This document shows, piece by piece, positions 1 through 12,329 of a DNA stretch of 64,000 nucleotides. A program made the translations under genes and the position numbers. Origin of the DNA: Acridotheres tristis (taxonomy: Eukaryota > Chordata > Aves > Passeriformes > Sturnidae). Positions within the stretch are counted from its first letter, which is position 1. Each line of letters starts with the position of its first letter. The stretch spans positions 17,989,976-18,053,975 of the forward strand of contig CM072889.1 of the NCBI GenBank assembly GCA_037013685.1, given 5' to 3'. The notes under the pieces were generated by a model. It had not been told where the DNA came from. It searched no databases and was given only the letters and a program-made list of their open reading frames with translations.

Positions 1-2752
1 ATGCCTCCCATAAGTTTTTCTTCTCTTATTCCAGCACAAGGAAGGCACAGTGAACAATCTTTGCCTGCTCTGTGCCAGTCAGTGTGAAGGAGTCATGAAG
101 TCAATTCTTCTGACAGAAGAGAAGAGTTGTTTGTTCACTGTCCCTGCTACACAAAGCTTTCTTTACCTTTGATTATGTTGCCTCTGCTTTTTTTTATTTT
201 TATTTTTATTTTTTTTTAAGCCCCTTGCATATTTTTTGATGAGTGGAGCCAGGCTTACACACAGTATTGAAATATCTGTAAGTGCTTTAGAAGGTGTTTC
301 ATGCTTAACTGCCAGAAAATTACAGCTATAATCTGTGGTCAAGGAGTCAAGGTATCTTTAATATTTAGATTGATATTACCTGACACCTAGATGGATCTGA
401 GCTGGATGTTTGGATGTCATTTGACATGTTTTTCAAACATTTGACTTGAGGTGTGAAATGGCCAGATTTGTTCTTGCTCTGAAGTATTCACATCTCAGAT
501 TTGAAATCAGGATGCCAATAGCACAATTAAGGACCCTGGTATCTCCAACATCAGATCAATGTCGTTATTGTGACAAGCGTGAGTCAGGATTGCAAGGAGC
601 TCTGTGATCTGTGAAGAGGATTTAATGGCGATTGAAGAGAATTTAATGAGAGTTACACACCTGCTTCTTTTCTGCCCTCATTGACTCGTGTAGGCATAGC
701 AGCAGATAGATGGTTTCTCTAACTTTTGGAGGAATTTTGGTTCTGTAGTCGGGATAATCTTGCTCACCGCCCAGGCAGGAACAGGGAGGATCCATCTGTG
801 CTTGTGTGTCTGCTGAGAGGATCAGAAAACTCACAGCAAAACCACCTGCAACAAAAAGCATCTGGCAGGCAGCAAAGTGCAGCAGCTCTTCCATGCATTC
901 TGTGCAGCAGTCCTGGTGCAATCAGATTAAAACAGCAGGGCAGCAGTTGTACTCTGAGTGCCAATATCTGTCAGGATGATTTTTCATCAGGCATGGGAGA
1001 GGAAGTCTTTGTGGTTTCATCTGTGTCCATTTCTGAGATTGAAAACACTTTTGCCATCCTAGACAAGGTGAATACTAAGAAAATGAAAATAAAGTCCAAG
1101 TATCTGATTATTAATCTTATTTTAAAAATGTGTTTAGGAAGTTTCTGTTGTGACTGCTAAGCTGAAATTTTCCTGCGTGGAACTGACACATCTCCAGCTT
1201 GGCAGGAATTGCAGAGGGTGGTCCTGGTTTCACTGCTAAATATAGTTGAACTTGATATATGGAGGGTAATGAAAAACAGTAATTGTTCTGAGGAAATCAC
1301 CTCCAATTTCTATTAATCTGTGGTTAGATATCCATAACTTATTTACCTTGAACAGACCAGTATTAACCTCTCCCTTCACGGATGGATGGTCAAATGGATT
1401 TTCTATTTTTTTCCAGCTCTTCATTCTTTTGGGACCAGAAAGGTGACCACTGGTGACAATCCATTAATTTAAACAACTTCTGTATTTCAGAGAAAAAGGT
1501 GGAGGCTGAGGTCTGTGGGCTCTCCATACATGGGAGTGTCCTCTCATCCATCCTTGTCAGTGAGACTAAACAAGAAAATGATTAAAACTTCTTGAAACAG
1601 GATGGATTGAACACTTCAAAGTAATGAGGCTTGAGTTTTGCAATCTGTATTGCAGCCCTGCTGCTCTTACAGTGATTTATCCAGCAGTGACTCCCTTTGT
1701 GAGGGAGGTTGGACACTTTTTACAAGTCAACATCTGATAAAGGAATGTTTGGGGTTTAGTTTACTTGGTGGGTTTTGCTTGTCCTGTTTTGGGCTTCATT
1801 CTTCTCCATTCATTCATTCTTCTCTTTCATGCAAATATATCTTCATGCAAATGTATATCATTTATTTTGGAAAGTCCCAGGTGCCTGTGATCAAATGTTC
1901 CCAGGCTCTAAAAATAGATTTCTGTATTGAGATCTGAATTTACAGAAAGTGATCAATTGAAAGCACATCATGTAATTAATCTGTAGAACTCTTCCACAAT
2001 ACTCAGAAGTGGGGGAAAATCTTTTTTTTCTTTCTTTATTTATCATCACTCTTCCTTCCCACAAGCTGATCAAACACACAGACACAGTTTGCTAAGTTTG
2101 AAGGTTGTTGATATTGCCAGAAGGCATTTTAGCATTTGTCCACCTTGAAGTCTTTTTACATCACCATAAAAACAAATACAAATTGTGTTTGTCTTCTGAA
2201 CTGTGCTTTCAGAGTGTTCTATCACAGTCCTGGTACAGATCTAAAAATCTGAATGAAAACAAAATACAAATAAACTCTTCATAATCAACATATACAGAAA
2301 CAAATCACAGTGTGCACTAATGAGATGGGGTGAAAACTGATTTGTGAAAGTAGACAAATCTTTGTACTTCTGAGATTCTGCGTGTGTGTGGTTGCACTCA
2401 ACACTGACTAATGAGAAAAGCTGAAATATAAATGATAATTGCTTTTTATCCTGGAGTTTATGAAACATGCGAGAATGTTGCTTTATGTCAACACTAGAGT
2501 CTTTCCCAGATAAATCTACATATGGAGAATGAAAAAAAAAAACCAAAAAACAACGCATTCTATAAACATAACAACTGAAAAGCATGCTTGTCTGAAAGAG
2601 AAAGAAATTAGGGAATAGGAGCCATAGAGGATTTGCAGCATCTACTTTTACACTGCAGTTTGCTTTTCTCTGGATATTTACAGTTCCAGGAATACTTGGG
2701 TGCTGCCTCCTGTAAAATGCATATCTATCCTGGCTCTTCTTTCTCAGAACAA
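1..2752. other. Noncoding sequence, no gene recognised
   Basis: I see no convincing exon or RNA gene here. The stretch is AT-rich with a T-rich low-complexity run of TTTTTA-like units near 187-218. A pyrimidine tract ending in CAG at about 15-34 is followed by a short open frame that stops at 170, but no donor site follows and the peptide matches nothing I know. Open frames on both strands at 640-1160 overlap one another and look like chance. The stretch ends where the CR1 tail begins. Confidence 0.7.
1829..1852 (+). promoter_or_regulatory. Paired POU octamer motifs
   Basis: Two exact copies of the octamer ATGCAAAT lie at 1829-1836 and 1845-1852. Each is embedded in a TTCATGCAAAT context and their starts are 16 bp apart. 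This is the class-II POU (Oct) recognition sequence. The pair is visible directly, but any regulatory role is inference: short AT-rich motifs arise by chance in sequence like this, and the duplication may simply be a small tandem slip next to the CATT repeats at 1807-1820. Confidence 0.2.
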
Positions 2753-2990
2753 ATCACAGAATCACAGAATGGTTTGGGTTGGAAAGGACCTTACAGATCA
2801 TTTATTTCCACCCACTGCCATGGCAGGGACACCTTCCACTGTTCCAAGCTGGTCTTGGACATTTCCAGGGATCCAGGGGCAGCCACAGCTGCTCTGGGCA
2901 CCCTGTGCCAGCCCTGCCCACCCTGCCAGGGAACAATTTCCCCCTAATATCTAATGTCAACTTGCTCTCTGTCAGTTCAAAGCCATTATA
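2753..2990 (-). mobile_element. CR1 LINE 3'-end fragment
   Basis: This is a 5'-truncated CR1 non-LTR retrotransposon in minus orientation. Its 3' end is at the left edge, where two perfect ATCACAGA units (2753-2768) form the CR1 octamer tail. They run into ATGGTTTGGGTTGGAAAGGA, the hallmark avian CR1 3' terminal sequence. The body continues through the usual 3' segment (a GGCAGCCACAGCTGCTCTGG-like block, then a CTAATATCTAAT block) and fades near 2990. There is no target-site duplication, as is normal for CR1. Relative to the family as I remember it, a short part near 2838-2855 looks deleted. It is the best preserved CR1 in the window, so probably the youngest. No reverse-transcriptase coding part remains. 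Confidence 0.93.
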
Positions 2991-4200
2991 AATAATTCCC
3001 TTGTTTAATTCTCCAAAGGGAGGGGAGCTCACTGCTCAATTCATCTCCTCCTGCCTGGTTACTCACAGTGAGAGTGAAAAAACCAGCTGGTGTTGGGTGA
3101 GCAGCCAGAGGGCACGAGAAGAGGAGTGAGGTTTGGGGAGAAAGAAGAACAGGGAATTGGTGTCTGGGAGGTGCAGGGCTGCTGTCAACTCTGCTCATCT
3201 CAGTGAGAGACCTTTCCAAAGAGCCACACGTCTCTACTGAGCCACTGCTTGGCAAACAAGGGACAATATAGGAGTACATTTTGTGGGCTTTTAACACAAA
3301 GGCTTACTTAGGATTTCATGCTAGTTAACGTGTTTCTATCAGAAACATCCTTCCTGTTGTTCTGGAGTTTTTTGAAGGCAACAGGAAAATTATCTCAGGG
3401 TGTTGGAAGTTGGCTCAGGGCAATGCAGAGGGGACTGAAGGGCTGAAAATTGACTCTTTCCCACTTTGAAATGTGTGGTGGGAACTTCCCATCAGCTTGG
3501 CTGCTGCTACCAGCAAGATGTTGATGTTTGTAGGGGAAGAGAGAAGAGTTTTAAGCAATAATTGTAAATTAAAAGCAAACAACTAACTGCAAATAGTAAC
3601 TTTACTATTGATTGAAGTGTTAATATAATTGTTTACATAATAGTACACATGAGTATAAGCTCTAAAATACGACTGTGCTCAATAATACACAGCTCTAAAG
3701 CAATAAACTTATTACATATTTATTGATTATTGATACTTTCACTGTACAGAGCAGACATTCTTCCCAAGGGAACACTTTCATTCTTCAGCATCCAAAAACA
3801 TGTATTAAATAAATGTAACTGCAAGAAGTAGTTGACAGTTTGGCTGTTATTTGTGGATTGACACAAAGTCATCAAAATTCCTGCAAACAGTCTATTTATT
3901 TATAGAAATGTCAAGCAAATTTAGTATTGCAAATTATTTTAATTAGAGTCATATCAGGCTATATTAAGCAGCATAATTTATTTTTGTATTAGAAAGCTTC
4001 AAATGGGTGCACCAACACTAATTAAAAATGTACAGAAATTTTTTTTATCACCAGGCTCCCTGCCTTGTTCTACAGGTGTCAAGCCATGGAAATGGCTACA
4101 AAACAGAATTTAGAAAAGCTACTAAAATCACTAATACTGCTAAAATAATAACATCATTGTTTCCTGTTTGTAATGTCAGATATTGAGTTAAAAATGGAAC

Positions 4201-4280
4201 AAGAATTTTCTGAGCTTTGCTTTTAAAATATACAAAAAAAGAACATTTAGTTGGGTGGATTTCTAGGTAGAGTAAATCAA
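4201..4280 (+). repeat. Unknown dispersed repeat, copy 1
   Basis: This 80-bp segment recurs in the same orientation at 7628-7705. The first 26 bases are identical. The last 20 or so (TTTCTAGGTAGAGTAAATC here) differ by one base, and the middle differs by substitutions and a 1-2 base length change. Similarity stops abruptly on both sides. It matches no family I can name. It may be a fragment of an old interspersed repeat or of a local duplication. Confidence 0.75.
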
Positions 4281-4418
4281 AGCTCTTACATCTGATTCTA
4301 AGAAAATATAAAGATATTGCAAAGATTAGAAAATCACAAGTTATTGCTTGTGGTAGATGATGGTTGGTGGCACTTCTGATGTGTAATCTGCATACTTTAA
4401 TGCTGTGTGACTCTACTC

Positions 4419-4436
4419 ATATATATATATATATAT
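4419..4436. repeat. (AT)9 microsatellite
   Basis: Nine uninterrupted AT dinucleotides, followed directly by a T-rich run to about 4457. A likely polymorphic simple repeat with no other content. Confidence 0.9.
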
Positions 4437-4980
4437 TTTTTTTTAATTTTTATTTTTCCTGTAATTAATAGTCACTGTTTTTGTTTATACCTTCTTATTG
4501 CCTTCATTAGCACAGCATCATTGTGTCATTCTCCCAGGATGGGAAAACTTCATCTTTTATAGAGTGAAAACATTTCTCAAGCCGTTGTCTATGATCCACT
4601 CAGACTCTCAGTTGTTTTAAAATCATTCAGATTCATCTCACAACACATTTTCTTAAAGGTCTTGGCAAGGGCTTCAAACGTTGCTTGTTTCAGGTGCAAG
4701 ATTTACAAGTGTAAACAATAACATTCGTTTTCTGGACGAAAGCACAAAAGTATTCTTCGTATTTAAAAATAAAAATATTAAAAATAAAAATCTGCTCCTG
4801 AGTTTTGAAGTATTGAAGTTCACTTCCTTAATTACTGAACTTCACCTCTTCGCTTGGAATTATCAGATGTCTAATTATAACCTAAAGGAGTGTGTGCTCC
4901 TGTTTTTTTTCCAGATGGGTTGTGGAGGGAGCTCTGATGGTGTGGGGGTGTTTAGGATTGATTAGAGAGTGGCTGCTATT

Positions 4981-4998
4981 AAAAAAAAAAAAAAAAAA
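4981..4998. repeat. Poly(A) tract, 18 bases
   Basis: Eighteen consecutive A residues in anonymous sequence. No AATAAA or gene-like sequence lies directly upstream, so nothing supports a processed-pseudogene tail. Confidence 0.9.
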
Positions 4999-7627
4999 GC
5001 TGTTTTGTTGCCTGAGATTTAGTTTGATCTGGGGAAGAGCTCTCTGGATGCCCGTGGGCATTTGCAAATGTTTCCACGTGTCAAGGCAGTCTAAGTGGTT
5101 GGAGCAGCTTTGAGCTGCAAAATGAGTGACTGAGAGCAGAGACCTGCTTTGGTCTTCAGTGTTTGTCTCAAATAATGACACTTTGGCAATTTAAAAATCA
5201 TTCTTCATTAGTTTCAACCCAATGCCAGCCAGACTGCACAGCTGAAGGAAAAAAGAGCCCAGAATGAACAAACTAACCACAGGAGGCTCTTGCTTCATAG
5301 AGATGCTCAAAAATGTGTTAAAATGTTAGCAGAGTGTGGGAAGTCAGAGAAGAAACCTGACTTTTGTCTGATCTGACACATAAATAACTGGATTGATCTG
5401 ATGTAAACAAGTGGATTAATGAGAGTTACAATGGTTTGCAGTATTCAATATGTTTTTGTAATAAACTGGTGGTTGTAGGAGAGGAAGAAAGAAAAAAAAA
5501 ACCCTTTACCTGCCCTTCACTGATTCTTATCATAAAAGAGAACATTAAAGGAAAAGCAGGACAAGATGTATATTTCAAGTAAACCAGAAGAGGCTTTCTT
5601 CTCTGCTTGATTTTGCACTTGGGGAATTTTACTTCATCTCTCCCTTCAAAGGTAGCAGAGAATTCATTTACTGTAGCCCGAGGTTATAATAGCAAAACAA
5701 AGGCTTGCAACTTAACATGCTTAGAGAAAAAAAAAAAACATACAGAAAAAACAAAGTAATTCAATTAGACCAACTCACTCGGTTGTTCTTGGTCATTTGT
5801 GAAGTTGGGAAGGACAAGTAACTTCTGCTTTGAAAGGAGCTGGTCTGTCAGCTGGAAAAAAAGGTCTGGGAGAAGAAAAATGAGTTTAAAAGGGAGCAGT
5901 TGGACTAAAGTCACTCGGCTTTTGCTTCTCCTCCAGGTGAGCAGGGCTTAAAGGAAAAGAACAAGAGGTCAGACCTAGAGGACTGGTCAGTTCTAAAGAT
6001 AAGAATTCAGTCTAGAAGATAAAATGTTCACTGAAGTTGAGGTAGCTGAATATTTTGCACAGATACAATGAGACTTTGTCCCAGTGATAATCCAGCTGTT
6101 ACTTCTCTAAAGCAAATTGCCTAACCTTGAGTAATTTGTCTTAAAGTCTCGATGCATTGTCCTTATAAGTGACTTTTGCCATGTTCTGAGATTTCATTTG
6201 CTGAATTCAGAAATCAAACACCTTTATTATTTAACATAAGGTCTCAGTATGGTACGAGTGCTAATGTAAATTCCATCATATTCCTGAAGTCAGTGGCTCA
6301 AACCTTTTGACCTACACAACGTCATACATGAGCTTGTAAATTATTTTGGGAGGTTAAAAAAGAAGAAAGAAATCTGGTGGATTTTTATGAAGAAACTGCC
6401 AGTGGATCTTGGAATAAACTGGGTCTGTCCAGACCTGGCTTTGATGGACCTTTAACATGTAAAGCAATTTTTCCCTTATTAGGGAAGATGCCAAACCAAT
6501 TAGCAAAGGTAATTGCAGGTGGCCCAAGCTGAGCTGCACAGAAAATGTGATTTTAGTACAACAGGTGGAGATTCTCTGTGGCTCCAGAACCTCTGAAAGC
6601 CTGGGGGCAGTTTTTCCTGGGCTGGATGGATTCCAGCTGGTCAGTGGATTCAGTTTGCACAACAGCTTGTCCTTTCAGAGTTAGTTTGCATCAGGGAAAT
6701 CCTCTCTTGTGCTCTGTCCCATATTCCTGTGACCTGCACCATTCTGCACTTCTCTAGCCAAAATCAGGGCAGCCACTTTTGCCATCTGCTTGTAGTCAGC
6801 TTCCCGTTGTAAAGTGGTTTAAAATACAAGTCACAGTTTGCAGTTCTTGGCAGCCCAGTCCAATCAACCTGACAGGTTTCCTGAGCTGCCATTGTACTGA
6901 GAAAAAAAAAAAAATGTTAATAACTGGAAACCTGAACCCTAAATAGGGAATATACATCATAAGTCTGTACAAATAAATGCGTGGTACTTTTAATATTTAT
7001 TATATGTCCTCTTCTGTCTGTAACTAATTTTGCCTTTCATACTCAGTCACCCTGGTGCCTATAACTTCTTCCCTTCAGAGCAAAACCAGATACAAAATGC
7101 TCCTGATTTTCCTTTTTCTTTTTGCATCCTGCAGTTCCCATGGTGCTGAAAATCAGTTTTTAATCTCCTGAGTTAAAAATAGGTTTGAGTTCAATAAACA
7201 AGAAGATGAAATCTTTCTTTTTTTCCCCCCCTGTGACAGGTATGTCTCTCCCTAATTTTCTGTATATTCAATTCCTTTCTAAATCCTCAGAAGTAATCCT
7301 GCTTTTACAAACATATTTAGCTTCCTTTCTGGAGATGAGAGTTGCAGATGGTGAGATTTTTATAAAAATATTTAATCTAGAAATAAACTAAAGAGGATTT
7401 ATAACTATAATGGGAAAAAAAACCAGATGAAGAAGAGAATCTTGAAGGGATCCAGGAAGTTCAAACCCAGTATATTTAGTATGTCAGTGCCTCTTCGCAT
7501 TTTTTTTTCTTTTACAATTCAGAAATTCTTGTAATGATAGTGCATTCTCTGCTAGTATAGACCTTAAACATTTGTAAGAAGTTGTTTCTAACATGCTGAC
7601 CCACTAATCCTGAAATAAACACAGAAT

Positions 7628-7705
7628 AAGAATTTTCTGAGCTTTGCTTTTAACGTACACAAAAAGACTCTTTAGTCGAGTGGGTTTCTAGGTGGAGTAA
7701 ATCAA
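7628..7705 (+). repeat. Unknown dispersed repeat, copy 2
   Basis: This is the partner of the segment at 4201-4280, about 3.4 kb away in direct orientation. It starts with the same 26 bases and ends with TTTCTAGGTGGAGTAAATC, one base different from copy 1. The flanks (TTCAAATAAATTTG on the right) do not resemble those of copy 1. The edges therefore look like repeat boundaries, not the ends of a long segmental duplication. Confidence 0.75.
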
Positions 7706-7830
7706 TTCAAATAAATTTGAAGGTTTCTGAGCCTGACTTCTTTTAAACATCTTTATGCAGGTCCAAAACTTGTATTTTCATTTGTATTTAGTGGCTGAAT
7801 GTCTTTAATATATTAAATCTCAATGAGAAG

Positions 7831-7848
7831 AAAAAAAAAAAAAAAAAA
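7831..7848. repeat. Poly(A) tract, 18 bases
   Basis: Eighteen consecutive A residues preceded by AATGAGAAG. No gene-derived sequence is recognised upstream. Confidence 0.9.
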
Positions 7849-8904
7849 GATTGTGAAGATACGAACCGAAAGGTTTCAAACAAATAGATGAAAGAAGAAC
7901 ATGGTGGGAAATGCCTCTGAGATTTCCTTCAGCTGAAGGGCTAAAACAAACAGCACTTATCCTGTGCTGGCAGACTGAGCTACCAGAACAACCCTGGGCA
8001 GCTGCAGGGGCTGAAACAGAGCAGGGACAGTGCTGGGTTTTATGACAATAAAAAAAAAAGAATTGAGTTTTGTCCCACCTGTGGAAGAAATTCAGGCTTT
8101 TTTAGAGAGAGAGAGAAATATATGCTTGTCTGTAAAATGCTAACAATCACTAAATCACCATTGCTCAGTGAATATTATCTTGGGAAAGGAACTTTTAGGA
8201 GACCTCCTTTAGAAAGGCTGTGAGACGTGACTGTTTTATGTAAATAAATGGAGAGCCCTAAGGAGATCGTTCGTTACTTCTGCAAAATCAACTTTGGAGG
8301 TATGTGGCAGCTGGGAAAAATGCATCTTCTTTAAGAAGTGATTCCTTTTCACATTTTATTTAAGTATCTGACCAGAGGGAGGGATATGGATCACAGTTAG
8401 AGGATTATAAAGTTATGTATATCACTTATTATTTCATTCTCCAAGGCAGTGTTCTGTTGAAGGAGGGAATTGAGAGAAAAATGGACTTATGTTTGGTTTT
8501 GGTTTTGTGCTAATTTATAGGCTTCTATTATAAGCTACTAAGAAGAAAGATTTATGAAGTGATCTTTTCATGCCACTGTAAGTTTTTCTTCTGTCCCCAC
8601 AGCATTAATTTCAAAATCACTTTTGTCTTAGAACTTTGACCCTTTTTGTAAGAGTCTGAAGCTGTCCTAAGTCTGAATTCAGATAACCCTCAATATAATG
8701 TAAACAACTTCAAAACACTCAAGGTGACTTTTTTAGTTTTTTGCTAAACAGCCATGCCATTTAGAAAATTTCTATTCCCATGCTGCAGTTCCCTTAGAAG
8801 GCAGCAAATCCTGCTCAGAGGTGGGGAAGCAGCTCTTGTCTCCAGGACATTGCCTGCTGCTGATGCCTTAAGGGTTAGTTTTTACATTTTCCAGACTCTG
8901 CACT

Positions 8905-9290
8905 GCATTAGTGGATAACTCTGAACTCCACACAAAGTGTTCCAAGCTCTCCTCCCAGCTCAGGCACACAAAACAATCCTTTTCCAGCCCCACAACCAAG
9001 GACAGCTGCAGCTCCAGCCCCAAAAAGTGCAAACAGCAGAGAATGGAGGAGAGAATCTGGGAGGATGGGACTGCAGAGCCTGGAGCTGGGATTGGACAAT
9101 GAACCCAAGATGGAAATGGACCCAAACTGATAAAAGTGTGAGAACTCCTGACCCAGGGTCCATCTTGGGTGTAGCCAGGGCTGGGCTCTTGAGCTGCCCA
9201 AGGTGAATCCTTTGAAGGGTTTTAATAAATCCCTGCTTTATTCCTTTAACTCTATCCAGCCTCTGCTCCAGGGAGCCTCTCCAGGCATCA
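8905..9290 (+). mobile_element. Solo LTR-like endogenous retrovirus remnant
   Basis: The block has the layout of a retroviral LTR read on the plus strand. A GC-richer U3-like part is followed by a TATA-like TGATAAAAG at 9128-9136, then a polyadenylation signal AATAAA at 9224-9229. Next comes a pyrimidine-rich tail with CAGCCTCTG and a CA end at 9290. The 3' portion closely resembles LTRs I know from passerine genomes, though I cannot assign the subfamily. The 5' edge is uncertain, somewhere near 8890-8915, and I see no clear target-site duplication. No gag, pro, pol or env sequence lies beside it, so it is most likely a solo LTR left by recombination. Open frames crossing it on both strands are not gene products. 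Confidence 0.7.
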
Positions 9291-11122
9291 CTGTCTCTAA
9301 TTCAGTGTGCTCACTAAATTTAGGGGTGGGTACTGGTAGGAGCACCCAACACAGTCTAACAGCTGAACAACCACTGAGGGCTGTAGGAAAATTGAAACAG
9401 ATAAATAAGGTTATGTCTGAGTAAGAACACTCTCAGCACAGCAAACCCATGGCACAGTGCCTTCTCCTGAGGGACTAAACCTACTGAGATCATGCTTGTG
9501 CCTTAATCAGACATGGGAACCCTTGATCTGGGTCAGGTTGCTGTTAATTAAAGTGAATGTACATAGCCTGGCTCAGTACCTGCTTCTTACATATCAAGAA
9601 ATGCAGCTGTATCTTTAATTCAAGTGTTATCTTGTCTTTCTTATGATTTACCTTCTCTACAGTTTCTTAGATAAGTGTTTGATAAGTTTAAGCCAGGTAT
9701 GTGCTTTAGATGCTTCTGCAAATATAAAGATGATAAAATAGAGCCAAACTTCGAAACAATTTTTCTTTCTCTTATCTGGACATATATTTGGAATTGCACT
9801 GGCTGCTGCTTTTACACCATGGAGCTGATGAATGTAGATGAACAGTGCCACTGGAAAGGGAAGGGGTCCCTTGCAGGGTAGGATGTGCAATTCAGTGCTG
9901 GAGATCCCTGCATTCATTAAAGGTAATGAATATCCCAAACATGCAGCCCTGTCAACTGCAATGGTAATGAATTGGGAGAGCTGAGTCTTCCATAGAGCTG
10001 AATGTATTATTGTGAAAACAGCTTTAATGACTTCCTGACAAAATTTACAATGAAAACATCGTACAGCTAATTAGTTTTGCTTATATTCCTTTGACAAGAG
10101 GGCTCTGGCATGTGCTTGTAATTCCCTTTGGAGTACAGTGTTAGATTTTAATATGTACACTTTTTTTTCCAACATTTAGTTTATAAAATAAGAACAAGCT
10201 TTCTGCTTTAGTCCCTGCTCTCTCTCTGCTATCAACTATATTAAAAACACACACAACAAATAGACATTCTTAGAAAATGGTAATATTTTCCCCAGAAAAT
10301 TTGCAGCTGTTGCCTGGATATTTTTTCTTTATTGTTTGCATGTTTCCCTTCCCGCTTTAGGTTAATCACCTTTCCACTGAAAGAAAATATGTTTTCCTGT
10401 AAGATCATGCATCTTGTCTTTTGTACAGAGGAACAGCTAAACAAGAAAGGAGGAGATGCTTATTCTTTCTTGTCTATTGATTTAGAAATGTAAGACTATA
10501 ATGGAAACAATAATACAACTTTATCCAAAGCTGTAGTGAAACTTCATAGCCACGAGTGAGCAGATTAAGTGTAATTTTCTTCCAGAACAAACTCTCCATT
10601 CTTAACAGGACTTGCAATGTTCTGTTCCTGTACTGAGAGTGGAGAGCAGCACCTAAACTTGAGTGGAAGTCTTCATACTTTTTAGGCTGCTTTCCTCTTA
10701 GCCATCTTTTTTTCACCCTTCTCCTTCTGTGAGAATAGAGAAAGTAGAAAAGTTTCCAGCCACTAAGTGCAAGTTATCTGAGGGGAAAAAAAAAAGTCTT
10801 TGGTTGAAGTGCTCTGTCCTCTAAAAGTAGAACTTAGGCTGTGAAGTCAAACAAAACATCTAAGCTCCAAGGAGATTTATGTCCTTGCTCTATTATTCAG
10901 TCAATATCTTCAGTTATTTGGAAACATTTGGTGATTCTCTAATAATATTAGAAGTATGTTAATATTTCATTGTTTTTTTTTTCCTAATGTTTCCTGCTAA
11001 TCACTTATAGAAATGACCATTAAAAATTCAAGGACCGGAACAGCTCCACTTCTTTTGGTACACAGTTGTATCCTCTGGCTCTTGTTGCTGAACTTGTAAA
11101 CACAGTTAATGGCACAGTTGGG

Positions 11123-11143
11123 AAAAAAAAAAAAAAAAAAAAA
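11123..11143. repeat. Poly(A) tract, 21 bases
   Basis: Twenty-one consecutive A residues, one of the longest homopolymers in the window. It follows GGCACAGTTGGG. No parent transcript can be recognised. Confidence 0.9.
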
Positions 11144-12329
11144 CACCAAAAATTTATTTTCAATTCCTATTTTGATGCAATTAAAAAAAAATATTATAAT
11201 TTATTTATGATTGCATATTATCAGTATTGCAGCAGCATTGAGACGCTTTGAATAAGTGTTTAATTCTATCAGACACTATAGACATGCAAAGCAAGCAAAA
11301 GAAAGGCCATTCTCCAGCTAACTTATAATCTTACCAGATAAGAACATGGTGGGAGAAAGGAAGCAGCTTTGTCATCACTTTGCAGCTCAGGCTCCAGCCT
11401 TCCCTCTTTTGCTGTCCCCCTCCTTCCCATTGTCCCTCGTTTGAAATCCCTTGAACACGCTCACAAACAGCTTCATACAACAGCAGAATTTCTTCCCGTG
11501 TGCCAGAATTGGATGGGCTGCTGTAAAGCTGAGGCACATTAGAGAACACATCCAAGGCATGAGCAAATTTTTCAGCCCAGTGGAGCCATTGGTCATTTTG
11601 CCAAGTCAAATCGTTGGTGATTGAGGGCACTTTTCAACAGCCTGACTCTGGGAGTGTTCCTGCCTCCAAAATGAGCAATGCAGAGTGTAATGAAAGCTCT
11701 TTTCTTGTTGCCATTTTTCACAGTTCTCTGCTGAGTTTGTTGTTTGATAAATTGCATGGGATTATAAAACCCTGTGTATAAAATGCTTAAGGGACACTGG
11801 TTTGTCCTCTGGGCACGTGTGGGAGTGTGCCCCAAGCAAATCTCCTTTATGTCCCCTTCCATTCTTTGTGTAATATGTTGTGTAAAACTTCATCATTCAG
11901 ATTCTTGGTGCTGATCCTTCAGGAGTAACATCTAAAAATATCCCATGGCTCTCTCTGAGTAGCAAGGTATAACACAATTGAAGATGCTTGGGGTTTATCC
12001 AAGACATTAAAACAGAGTATACAGAAGGAGTGATTTAAGAAATAATATCTGTTGGACTAGAAGATGAAAATTTATGTCAGTAATTTAGAAAGATATCTCA
12101 TTCAATGTCATTCATGGGGAAGGAATGTAGAACATGTTCTTCTCTTTCTTGGATATTTTCTTCCTAACAGCATGTTACTTCTGTAGAAAATAATGTTTTA
12201 ACTTTGTGCAGACAGTAGATTTCTTGCCATCATTTGATATGGGATTGGATAATTGCAACTACAGATTTGTTGCTACTGTTTCTCCTTAAAACCTGCGAGG
12301 CAATTTACTTTTCCTTTTAATACAAACAA

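Larger units (their letters stand above)
2991..8904. other. Noncoding AT-rich sequence, no gene recognised
   Basis: No exon or RNA gene is recognised. The stretch contains a dinucleotide run, several poly(A) tracts and the two copies of the about 80-bp unknown repeat listed separately. A modestly GC-richer part at 7940-8030 ends in AATAAAAAAAAAA (8046-8058). This could be the 3' end of an old retrocopy, but I recognise no parent gene. Open frames are short and not protein-like. Confidence 0.7.

Noticed and set aside
14..172. Open frame after a CTTATTCCAG acceptor-like sequence, with a C-x-x-C motif in the translation
   Set aside because: It is only about 50 codons, ends in a stop with no donor site, and matches no protein I know.
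643..921. Minus-strand frame with a hydrophobic segment and a GCG|GTGAGC donor-like site at 763-769
   Set aside because: A plus-strand frame overlaps it, the implied exon would be about 45 bases, and no family is recognised. Donor-like hexamers are common by chance.
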